From Rhynchopus sp. YZ270_cl-10 (Eukaryota; Euglenozoa; Diplonemea; Diplonemida; Diplonemidae), in the NCBI GenBank assembly GCA_964035575.1, contig OZ037838.1, positions 1-64,000 on the forward strand: DNA of 64,000 nucleotides, written 5' to 3'. Position numbers and translations under genes: made by a program. Positions 31,201 through 43,200 of this stretch are shown here, one piece after another. A model generated the notes under the pieces. The model did no database searches. It worked only from the letters and a program-made list of their open reading frames with translations, and was not told the DNA's origin. The first letter of the stretch is position 1; each line of letters begins with the position of its first letter.

Positions 31201-34200
31201 CCTCTTATGTGTATTTTTGCGGGTTTGCGGGTCTGCGGGTCTGCGGGTTTGCGGGTTACACTATATATATTACCGGGTTTCAGGTCAAATGGATGGCAAC
31301 GTTCCCCACAAGAGCGGGTTTGCGGGTTTGCGGGTTTGCGGGTCTGCGGGTCTGCGGGTCTCAAACCCGCAGACCCGCAGACCCGCAGACCCGCAGACCC
31401 GCAGACCCGCAGACCCGCAGACCCGCAGACCCGCAGACCCGCAGACCCGCAGACCCGCAGACCCGCAGACCCGCAGACCCGCTGCGGGTTTGCGAAATTA
31501 GTATTTTTGCCTGTGGTGACCTTTTAGCCGAAATTTTCGACACAGTGGTCTGACAGAAAAAAACGCGTGAAATTAAGGGGTCGGAGTGCTATGTGGAAAA
31601 AAAACCGAAAAATTCAGCCAACCCGCAATTCAGCAAACCCGCTGAGATTTTGCGGGTTCGCGGGTTCGCGGGTTGTCGGGTAGGCAAAATTGGAAATTTT
31701 CCAAAATTTTCCACATAGCACATATCCCCCTTAATTTCACGCAAATTTTCCACAGAATCCACTGTCACACAAATTTTCGTGAAAAATATTTTTGTGGCAA
31801 AAATCCTCTTATGTGTATTTTTGCGGGTTTGCGGGTCTGCGGGTCTGCGGGTTTGCGGGTTACACTATATATATTACCGGGTTTCAGGTCAAATGGATGG
31901 CAACGTTCCCCACAAGAGCGGGTTTGCGGGTTTGCGGGTTTGCGGGTCTGCGGGTCTGCGGGTCTCAAACCCGCAGACCCGCAGACCCGCAGACCCGCAG
32001 ACCCGCAGACCCGCAGACCCGCAGACCCGCAGACCCGCAGACCCGCAGACCCGCAGACCCGCAGACCCGCAGACCCGCAGACCCGCAGACCCGCAGACCC
32101 GCTGCGGGTTTGCGAAATTAGTATTTTTGCCTGTGGTGACCTTTTAGCCGAAATTTTCGACACAGTGGTCTGACAGAAAAAAACGCGTGAAATTAAGGGG
32201 TCGGAGTGCTATGTGGAAAAAAAACCGAAAAATTCAGCCAACCCGCAATTCAGCAAACCCGCTGAGATTTTGCGGGTTCGCGGGTTCGCGGGTTGTCGGG
32301 TAGGCAAAATTGGAAATTTTCCAAAATTTTCCACATAGCACATATCCCCCTTAATTTCACGCAAATTTTCCACAGAATCCACTGTCACACAAATTTTCGT
32401 GAAAAATATTTTTGTGGCAAAAATCCTCTTATGTGTATTTTTGCGGGTTTGCGGGTCTGCGGGTCTGCGGGTTTGCGGGTTACACTATATATATTACCGG
32501 GTTTCAGGTCAAATGGATGGCAACGTTCCCCACAAGAGCGGGTTTGCGGGTTTGCGGGTTTGCGGGTCTGCGGGTCTGCGGGTCTCAAACCCGCAGACCC
32601 GCAGACCCGCAGACCCGCAGACCCGCAGACCCGCAGACCCGCAGACCCGCAGACCCGCAGACCCGCAGACCCGCAGACCCGCAGACCCGCAGACCCGCAG
32701 ACCCGCAGACCCGCAGACCCGCAGACCCGCAGACCCGCAGACCCGCTGCGGGTTTGCGAAATTAGTATTTTTGCCTGTGGTGACCTTTTAGCCGAAATTT
32801 TCGACACAGTGGTCTGACAGAAAAAAACGCGTGAAATTAAGGGGTCGGAGTGCTATGTGGAAAAAAAACCGAAAAATTCAGCCAACCCGCAATTCAGCAA
32901 ACCCGCTGAGATTTTGCGGGTTCGCGGGTTCGCGGGTTGTCGGGTAGGCAAAATTGGAAATTTTCCAAAATTTTCCACATAGCACATATCCCCCTTAATT
33001 TCACGCAAATTTTCCACAGAATCCACTGTCACACAAATTTTCGTGAAAAATATTTTTGTGGCAAAAATCCTCTTATGTGTATTTTTGCGGGTTTGCGGGT
33101 CTGCGGGTCTGCGGGTTTGCGGGTTACACTATATATATTACCGGGTTTCAGGTCAAATGGATGGCAACGTTCCCCACAAGAGCGGGTTTGCGGGTTTGCG
33201 GGTTTGCGGGTCTGCGGGTCTGCGGGTCTCAAACCCGCAGACCCGCAGACCCGCAGACCCGCAGACCCGCAGACCCGCAGACCCGCAGACCCGCAGACCC
33301 GCAGACCCGCAGACCCGCAGACCCGCTGCGGGTTTGCGAAATTAGTATTTTTGCCTGTGGTGACCTTTTAGCCGAAATTTTCGACACAGTGGTCTGACAG
33401 AAAAAAACGCGTGAAATTAAGGGGTCGGAGTGCTATGTGGAAAAAAAACCGAAAAATTCAGCCAACCCGCAATTCAGCAAACCCGCTGAGATTTTGCGGG
33501 TTCGCGGGTTCGCGGGTTGTCGGGTAGGCAAAATTGGAAATTTTCCAAAATTTTCCACATAGCACATATCCCCCTTAATTTCACGCAAATTTTCCACAGA
33601 ATCCACTGTCACACAAATTTTCGTGAAAAATATTTTTGTGGCAAAAATCCTCTTATGTGTATTTTTGCGGGTTTGCGGGTCTGCGGGTCTGCGGGTTTGC
33701 GGGTTACACTATATATATTACCGGGTTTCAGGTCAAATGGATGGCAACGTTCCCCACAAGAGCGGGTTTGCGGGTTTGCGGGTTTGCGGGTCTGCGGGTC
33801 TGCGGGTCTCAAACCCGCAGACCCGCAGACCCGCAGACCCGCAGACCCGCAGACCCGCAGACCCGCAGACCCGCAGACCCGCAGACCCGCAGACCCGCAG
33901 ACCCGCAGACCCGCAGACCCGCAGACCCGCTGCGGGTTTGCGAAATTAGTATTTTTGCCTGTGGTGACCTTTTAGCCGAAATTTTCGACACAGTGGTCTG
34001 ACAGAAAAAAACGCGTGAAATTAAGGGGTCGGAGTGCTATGTGGAAAAAAAACCGAAAAATTCAGCCAACCCGCAATTCAGCAAACCCGCTGAGATTTTG
34101 CGGGTTCGCGGGTTCGCGGGTTGTCGGGTAGGCAAAATTGGAAATTTTCCAAAATTTTCCACATAGCACATATCCCCCTTAATTTCACGCAAATTTTCCA

Positions 34201-37200
34201 CAGAATCCACTGTCACACAAATTTTCGTGAAAAATATTTTTGTGGCAAAAATCCTCTTATGTGTATTTTTGCGGGTTTGCGGGTCTGCGGGTCTGCGGGT
34301 TTGCGGGTTACACTATATATATTACCCGGTTTCAGGTCAAATGGATGGCAACGTTCCCCACAAGAGCGGGTTTGCGGGTTTGCGGGTTTGCGGGTCTGCG
34401 GGTCTGCGGGTCTCAAACCCGCAGACCCGCAGACCCGCAGACCCGCAGACCCGCAGACCCGCAGACCCGCAGACCCGCAGACCCGCAGACCCGCAGACCC
34501 GCAGACCCGCAGACCCGCAGACCCGCTGCGGGTTTGCGAAATTAGTATTTTTGCCTGTGGTGACCTTTTAGCCGAAATTTTCGACACAGTGGTCTGACAG
34601 AAAAAAACGCGTGAAATTAAGGGGTCGGAGTGCTATGTGGAAAAAAAACCGAAAAATTCAGCCAACCCGCAATTCAGCAAACCCGCTGAGATTTTGCGGG
34701 TTCGCGGGTTCGCGGGTTGTCGGGTAGGCAAAATTGGAAATTTTCCAAAATTTTCCACATAGCACATATCCCCCTTAATTTCACGCAAATTTTCCACAGA
34801 ATCCACTGTCACACAAATTTTCGTGAAAAATATTTTTGTGGCAAAAATCCTCTTATGTGTATTTTTGCGGGTTTGCGGGTCTGCGGGTCTGCGGGTTTGC
34901 GGGTTACACTATATATATTACCGGGTTTCAGGTCAAATGGATGGCAACGTTCCCCACAAGAGCGGGTTTGCGGGTTTGCGGGTTTGCGGGTCTGCGGGTC
35001 TGCGGGTCTCAAACCCGCAGACCCGCAGACCCGCAGACCCGCAGACCCGCAGACCCGCAGACCCGCAGACCCGCAGACCCGCAGACCCGCAGACCCGCAG
35101 ACCCGCAGACCCGCAGACCCGCAGACCCGCAGACCCGCAGACCCGCAGACCCGCAGACCCGCAGACCCGCTGCGGGTTTGCGAAATTAGTATTTTTGCCT
35201 GTGGTGACCTTTTAGCCGAAATTTTCGACACAGTGGTCTGACAGAAAAAAACGCGTGAAATTAAGGGGTCGGAGTGCTATGTGGAAAAAAAACCGAAAAA
35301 TTCAGCCAACCCGCAATTCAGCAAACCCGCTGAGATTTTGCGGGTTCGCGGGTTCGCGGGTTGTCGGGTAGGCAAAATTGGAAATTTTCCAAAATTTTCC
35401 ACATAGCACATATCCCCCTTAATTTCACGCAAATTTTCCACAGAATCCACTGTCACACAAATTTTCGTGAAAAATATTTTTGTGGCAAAAATCCTCTTAT
35501 GTGTATTTTTGCGGGTTTGCGGGTCTGCGGGTCTGCGGGTTTGCGGGTTACACTATATATATTACCGGGTTTCAGGTCAAATGGATGGCAACGTTCCCCA
35601 CAAGAGCGGGTTTGCGGGTTTGCGGGTTTGCGGGTCTGCGGGTCTGCGGGTCTCAAACCCGCAGACCCGCAGACCCGCAGACCCGCAGACCCGCAGACCC
35701 GCAGACCCGCAGACCCGCAGACCCGCAGACCCGCAGACCCGCAGACCCGCAGACCCGCAGACCCGCAGACCCGCAGACCCGCAGACCCGCAGACCCGCTG
35801 CGGGTTTGCGAAATTAGTATTTTTGCCTGTGGTGACCTTTTAGCCGAAATTTTCGACACAGTGGTCTGACAGAAAAAAACGCGTGAAATTAAGGGGTCGG
35901 AGTGCTATGTGGAAAAAAAACCGAAAAATTCAGCCAACCCGCAATTCAGCAAACCCGCTGAGATTTTGCGGGTTCGCGGGTTCGCGGGTTGTCGGGTAGG
36001 CAAAATTGGAAATTTTCCAAAATTTTCCACATAGCACATATCCCCCTTAATTTCACGCAAATTTTCCACAGAATCCACTGTCACACAAATTTTCGTGAAA
36101 AATATTTTTGTGGCAAAAATCCTCTTATGTGTATTTTTGCGGGTTTGCGGGTCTGCGGGTCTGCGGGTTTGCGGGTTACACTATATATATTACCGGGTTT
36201 CAGGTCAAATGGATGGCAACGTTCCCCACAAGAGCGGGTTTGCGGGTTTGCGGGTTTGCGGGTCTGCGGGTCTGCGGGTCTCAAACCCGCAGACCCGCAG
36301 ACCCGCAGACCCGCAGACCCGCAGACCCGCAGACCCGCAGACCCGCAGACCCGCAGACCCGCAGACCCGCAGACCCGCAGACCCGCAGACCCGCAGACCC
36401 GCAGACCCGCTGCGGGTTTGCGAAATTAGTATTTTTGCCTGTGGTGACCTTTTAGCCGAAATTTTCGACACAGTGGTCTGACAGAAAAAAACGCGTGAAA
36501 TTAAGGGGTCGGAGTGCTATGTGGAAAAAAAACCGAAAAATTCAGCCAACCCGCAATTCAGCAAACCCGCTGAGATTTTGCGGGTTCGCGGGTTCGCGGG
36601 TTGTCGGGTAGGCAAAATTGGAAATTTTCCAAAATTTTCCACATAGCACATATCCCCCTTAATTTCACGCAAATTTTCCACAGAATCCACTGTCACACAA
36701 ATTTTCGTGAAAAATATTTTTGTGGCAAAAATCCTCTTATGTGTATTTTTGCGGGTTTGCGGGTCTGCGGGTCTGCGGGTTTGCGGGTTACACTATATAT
36801 ATTACCCGGTTTCAGGTCAAATGGATGGCAACGTTCCCCACAAGAGCGGGTTTGCGGGTTTGCGGGTTTGCGGGTCTGCGGGTCTGCGGGTCTCAAACCC
36901 GCAGACCCGCAGACCCGCAGACCCGCAGACCCGCAGACCCGCAGACCCGCAGACCCGCAGACCCGCAGACCCGCAGACCCGCAGACCCGCAGACCCGCAG
37001 ACCCGCTGCGGGTTTGCGAAATTAGTATTTTTGCCTGTGGTGACCTTTTAGCCGAAATTTTCGACACAGTGGTCTGACAGAAAAAAACGCGTGAAATTAA
37101 GGGGTCGGAGTGCTATGTGGAAAAAAAACCGAAAAATTCAGCCAACCCGCAATTCAGCAAACCCGCTGAGATTTTGCGGGTTCGCGGGTTCGCGGGTTGT

Positions 37201-40200
37201 CGGGTAGGCAAAATTGGAAATTTTCCAAAATTTTCCACATAGCACATATCCCCCTTAATTTCACGCAAATTTTCCACAGAATCCACTGTCACACAAATTT
37301 TCGTGAAAAATATTTTTGTGGCAAAAATCCTCTTATGTGTATTTTTGCGGGTTTGCGGGTCTGCGGGTCTGCGGGTTTGCGGGTTACACTATATATATTA
37401 CCGGGTTTCAGGTCAAATGGATGGCAACGTTCCCCACAAGAGCGGGTTTGCGGGTTTGCGGGTTTGCGGGTCTGCGGGTCTGCGGGTCTCAAACCCGCAG
37501 ACCCGCAGACCCGCAGACCCGCAGACCCGCAGACCCGCAGACCCGCAGACCCGCTGCGGGTTTGCGAAATTAGTATTTTTGCCTGTGGTGACCTTTTAGC
37601 CGAAATTTTCGACACAGTGGTCTGACAGAAAAAAACGCGTGAAATTAAGGGGTCGGAGTGCTATGTGGAAAAAAAACCGAAAAATTCAGCCAACCCGCAA
37701 TTCAGCAAACCCGCTGAGATTTTGCGGGTTCGCGGGTTCGCGGGTTGTCGGGTAGGCAAAATTGGAAATTTTCCAAAATTTTCCACATAGCACATATCCC
37801 CCTTAATTTCACGCAAATTTTCCACAGAATCCACTGTCACACAAATTTTCGTGAAAAATATTTTTGTGGCAAAAATCCTCTTATGTGTATTTTTGCGGGT
37901 TTGCGGGTCTGCGGGTCTGCGGGTTTGCGGGTTACACTATATATATTACCGGGTTTCAGGTCAAATGGATGGCAACGTTCCCCACAAGAGCGGGTTTGCG
38001 GGTTTGCGGGTTTGCGGGTCTGCGGGTCTGCGGGTCTCAAACCCGCAGACCCGCAGACCCGCAGACCCGCAGACCCGCAGACCCGCAGACCCGCAGACCC
38101 GCAGACCCGCAGACCCGCAGACCCGCAGACCCGCAGACCCGCAGACCCGCAGACCCGCTGCGGGTTTGCGAAATTAGTATTTTTGCCTGTGGTGACCTTT
38201 TAGCCGAAATTTTCGACACAGTGGTCTGACAGAAAAAAACGCGTGAAATTAAGGGGTCGGAGTGCTATGTGGAAAAAAAACCGAAAAATTCAGCCAACCC
38301 GCAATTCAGCAAACCCGCTGAGATTTTGCGGGTTCGCGGGTTCGCGGGTTGTCGGGTAGGCAAAATTGGAAATTTTCCAAAATTTTCCACATAGCACATA
38401 TCCCCCTTAATTTCACGCAAATTTTCCACAGAATCCACTGTCACACAAATTTTCGTGAAAAATATTTTTGTGGCAAAAATCCTCTTATGTGTATTTTTGC
38501 GGGTTTGCGGGTCTGCGGGTCTGCGGGTTTGCGGGTTACACTATATATATTACCGGGTTTCAGGTCAAATGGATGGCAACGTTCCCCACAAGAGCGGGTT
38601 TGCGGGTTTGCGGGTTTGCGGGTCTGCGGGTCTGCGGGTCTCAAACCCGCAGACCCGCAGACCCGCAGACCCGCAGACCCGCAGACCCGCAGACCCGCAG
38701 ACCCGCAGACCCGCAGACCCGCAGACCCGCAGACCCGCAGACCCGCAGACCCGCAGACCCGCAGACCCGCAGACCCGCAGACCCGCAGACCCGCTGCGGG
38801 TTTGCGAAATTAGTATTTTTGCCTGTGGTGACCTTTTAGCCGAAATTTTCGACACAGTGGTCTGACAGAAAAAAACGCGTGAAATTAAGGGGTCGGAGTG
38901 CTATGTGGAAAAAAAACCGAAAAATTCAGCCAACCCGCAATTCAGCAAACCCGCTGAGATTTTGCGGGTTCGCGGGTTCGCGGGTTGTCGGGTAGGCAAA
39001 ATTGGAAATTTTCCAAAATTTTCCACATAGCACATATCCCCCTTAATTTCACGCAAATTTTCCACAGAATCCACTGTCACACAAATTTTCGTGAAAAATA
39101 TTTTTGTGGCAAAAATCCTCTTATGTGTATTTTTGCGGGTTTGCGGGTCTGCGGGTCTGCGGGTTTGCGGGTTACACTATATATATTACCGGGTTTCAGG
39201 TCAAATGGATGGCAACGTTCCCCACAAGAGCGGGTTTGCGGGTTTGCGGGTTTGCGGGTCTGCGGGTCTGCGGGTCTCAAACCCGCAGACCCGCAGACCC
39301 GCAGACCCGCAGACCCGCAGACCCGCAGACCCGCAGACCCGCAGACCCGCAGACCCGCAGACCCGCAGACCCGCAGACCCGCAGACCCGCAGACCCGCTG
39401 CGGGTTTGCGAAATTAGTATTTTTGCCTGTGGTGACCTTTTAGCCGAAATTTTCGACACAGTGGTCTGACAGAAAAAAACGCGTGAAATTAAGGGGTCGG
39501 AGTGCTATGTGGAAAAAAAACCGAAAAATTCAGCCAACCCGCAATTCAGCAAACCCGCTGAGATTTTGCGGGTTCGCGGGTTCGCGGGTTGTCGGGTAGG
39601 CAAAATTGGAAATTTTCCAAAATTTTCCACATAGCACATATCCCCCTTAATTTCACGCAAATTTTCCACAGAATCCACTGTCACACAAATTTTCGTGAAA
39701 AATATTTTTGTGGCAAAAATCCTCTTATGTGTATTTTTGCGGGTTTGCGGGTCTGCGGGTCTGCGGGTTTGCGGGTTACACTATATATATTACCGGGTTT
39801 CAGGTCAAATGGATGGCAACGTTCCCCACAAGAGCGGGTTTGCGGGTTTGCGGGTTTGCGGGTCTGCGGGTCTGCGGGTCTCAAACCCGCAGACCCGCAG
39901 ACCCGCAGACCCGCAGACCCGCAGACCCGCAGACCCGCAGACCCGCAGACCCGCAGACCCGCAGACCCGCAGACCCGCAGACCCGCTGCGGGTTTGCGAA
40001 ATTAGTATTTTTGCCTGTGGTGACCTTTTAGCCGAAATTTTCGACACAGTGGTCTGACAGAAAAAAACGCGTGAAATTAAGGGGTCGGAGTGCTATGTGG
40101 AAAAAAAACCGAAAAATTCAGCCAACCCGCAATTCAGCAAACCCGCTGAGATTTTGCGGGTTCGCGGGTTCGCGGGTTGTCGGGTAGGCAAAATTGGAAA

Positions 40201-43200
40201 TTTTCCAAAATTTTCCACATAGCACATATCCCCCTTAATTTCACGCAAATTTTCCACAGAATCCACTGTCACACAAATTTTCGTGAAAAATATTTTTGTG
40301 GCAAAAATCCTCTTATGTGTATTTTTGCGGGTTTGCGGGTCTGCGGGTCTGCGGGTTTGCGGGTTACACTATATATATTACCGGGTTTCAGGTCAAATGG
40401 ATGGCAACGTTCCCCACAAGAGCGGGTTTGCGGGTTTGCGGGTTTGCGGGTCTGCGGGTCTGCGGGTCTCAAACCCGCAGACCCGCAGACCCGCAGACCC
40501 GCAGACCCGCAGACCCGCAGACCCGCAGACCCGCAGACCCGCAGACCCGCAGACCCGCAGACCCGCTGCGGGTTTGCGAAATTAGTATTTTTGCCTGTGG
40601 TGACCTTTTAGCCGAAATTTTCGACACAGTGGTCTGACAGAAAAAAACGCGTGAAATTAAGGGGTCGGAGTGCTATGTGGAAAAAAAACCGAAAAATTCA
40701 GCCAACCCGCAATTCAGCAAACCCGCTGAGATTTTGCGGGTTCGCGGGTTCGCGGGTTGTCGGGTAGGCAAAATTGGAAATTTTCCAAAATTTTCCACAT
40801 AGCACATATCCCCCTTAATTTCACGCAAATTTTCCACAGAATCCACTGTCACACAAATTTTCGTGAAAAATATTTTTGTGGCAAAAATCCTCTTATGTGT
40901 ATTTTTGCGGGTTTGCGGGTCTGCGGGTCTGCGGGTTTGCGGGTTACACTATATATATTACCGGGTTTCAGGTCAAATGGATGGCAACGTTCCCCACAAG
41001 AGCGGGTTTGCGGGTTTGCGGGTTTGCGGGTCTGCGGGTCTGCGGGTCTCAAACCCGCAGACCCGCAGACCCGCAGACCCGCAGACCCGCAGACCCGCAG
41101 ACCCGCAGACCCGCAGACCCGCAGACCCGCAGACCCGCAGACCCGCAGACCCGCAGACCCGCAGACCCGCTGCGGGTTTGCGAAATTAGTATTTTTGCCT
41201 GTGGTGACCTTTTAGCCGAAATTTTCGACACAGTGGTCTGACAGAAAAAAACGCGTGAAATTAAGGGGTCGGAGTGCTATGTGGAAAAAAAACCGAAAAA
41301 TTCAGCCAACCCGCAATTCAGCAAACCCGCTGAGATTTTGCGGGTTCGCGGGTTCGCGGGTTGTCGGGTAGGCAAAATTGGAAATTTTCCAAAATTTTCC
41401 ACATAGCACATATCCCCCTTAATTTCACGCAAATTTTCCACAGAATCCACTGTCACACAAATTTTCGTGAAAAATATTTTTGTGGCAAAAATCCTCTTAT
41501 GTGTATTTTTGCGGGTTTGCGGGTCTGCGGGTCTGCGGGTTTGCGGGTTACACTATATATATTACCGGGTTTCAGGTCAAATGGATGGCAACGTTCCCCA
41601 CAAGAGCGGGTTTGCGGGTTTGCGGGTTTGCGGGTCTGCGGGTCTGCGGGTCTCAAACCCGCAGACCCGCAGACCCGCAGACCCGCAGACCCGCAGACCC
41701 GCAGACCCGCAGACCCGCAGACCCGCAGACCCGCAGACCCGCAGACCCGCAGACCCGCTGCGGGTTTGCGAAATTAGTATTTTTGCCTGTGGTGACCTTT
41801 TAGCCGAAATTTTCGACACAGTGGTCTGACAGAAAAAAACGCGTGAAATTAAGGGGTCGGAGTGCTATGTGGAAAAAAAACCGAAAAATTCAGCCAACCC
41901 GCAATTCAGCAAACCCGCTGAGATTTTGCGGGTTCGCGGGTTCGCGGGTTGTCGGGTAGGCAAAATTGGAAATTTTCCAAAATTTTCCACATAGCACATA
42001 TCCCCCTTAATTTCACGCAAATTTTCCACAGAATCCACTGTCACACAAATTTTCGTGAAAAATATTTTTGTGGCAAAAATCCTCTTATGTGTATTTTTGC
42101 GGGTTTGCGGGTCTGCGGGTCTGCGGGTTTGCGGGTTACACTATATATATTACCGGGTTTCAGGTCAAATGGATGGCAACGTTCCCCACAAGAGCGGGTT
42201 TGCGGGTTTGCGGGTTTGCGGGTCTGCGGGTCTGCGGGTCTCAAACCCGCAGACCCGCAGACCCGCAGACCCGCAGACCCGCAGACCCGCAGACCCGCTG
42301 CGGGTTTGCGAAATTAGTATTTTTGCCTGTGGTGACCTTTTAGCCGAAATTTTCGACACAGTGGTCTGACAGAAAAAAACGCGTGAAATTAAGGGGTCGG
42401 AGTGCTATGTGGAAAAAAAACCGAAAAATTCAGCCAACCCGCAATTCAGCAAACCCGCTGAGATTTTGCGGGTTCGCGGGTTCGCGGGTTGTCGGGTAGG
42501 CAAAATTGGAAATTTTCCAAAATTTTCCACATAGCACATATCCCCCTTAATTTCACGCAAATTTTCCACAGAATCCACTGTCACACAAATTTTCGTGAAA
42601 AATATTTTTGTGGCAAAAATCCTCTTATGTGTATTTTTGCGGGTTTGCGGGTCTGCGGGTCTGCGGGTTTGCGGGTTACACTATATATATTACCGGGTTT
42701 CAGGTCAAATGGATGGCAACGTTCCCCACAAGAGCGGGTTTGCGGGTTTGCGGGTTTGCGGGTCTGCGGGTCTGCGGGTCTCAAACCCGCAGACCCGCAG
42801 ACCCGCAGACCCGCAGACCCGCAGACCCGCAGACCCGCAGACCCGCAGACCCGCAGACCCGCAGACCCGCAGACCCGCAGACCCGCAGACCCGCAGACCC
42901 GCAGACCCGCAGACCCGCAGACCCGCAGACCCGCAGACCCGCTGCGGGTTTGCGAAATTAGTATTTTTGCCTGTGGTGACCTTTTAGCCGAAATTTTCGA
43001 CACAGTGGTCTGACAGAAAAAAACGCGTGAAATTAAGGGGTCGGAGTGCTATGTGGAAAAAAAACCGAAAAATTCAGCCAACCCGCAATTCAGCAAACCC
43101 GCTGAGATTTTGCGGGTTCGCGGGTTCGCGGGTTGTCGGGTAGGCAAAATTGGAAATTTTCCAAAATTTTCCACATAGCACATATCCCCCTTAATTTCAC

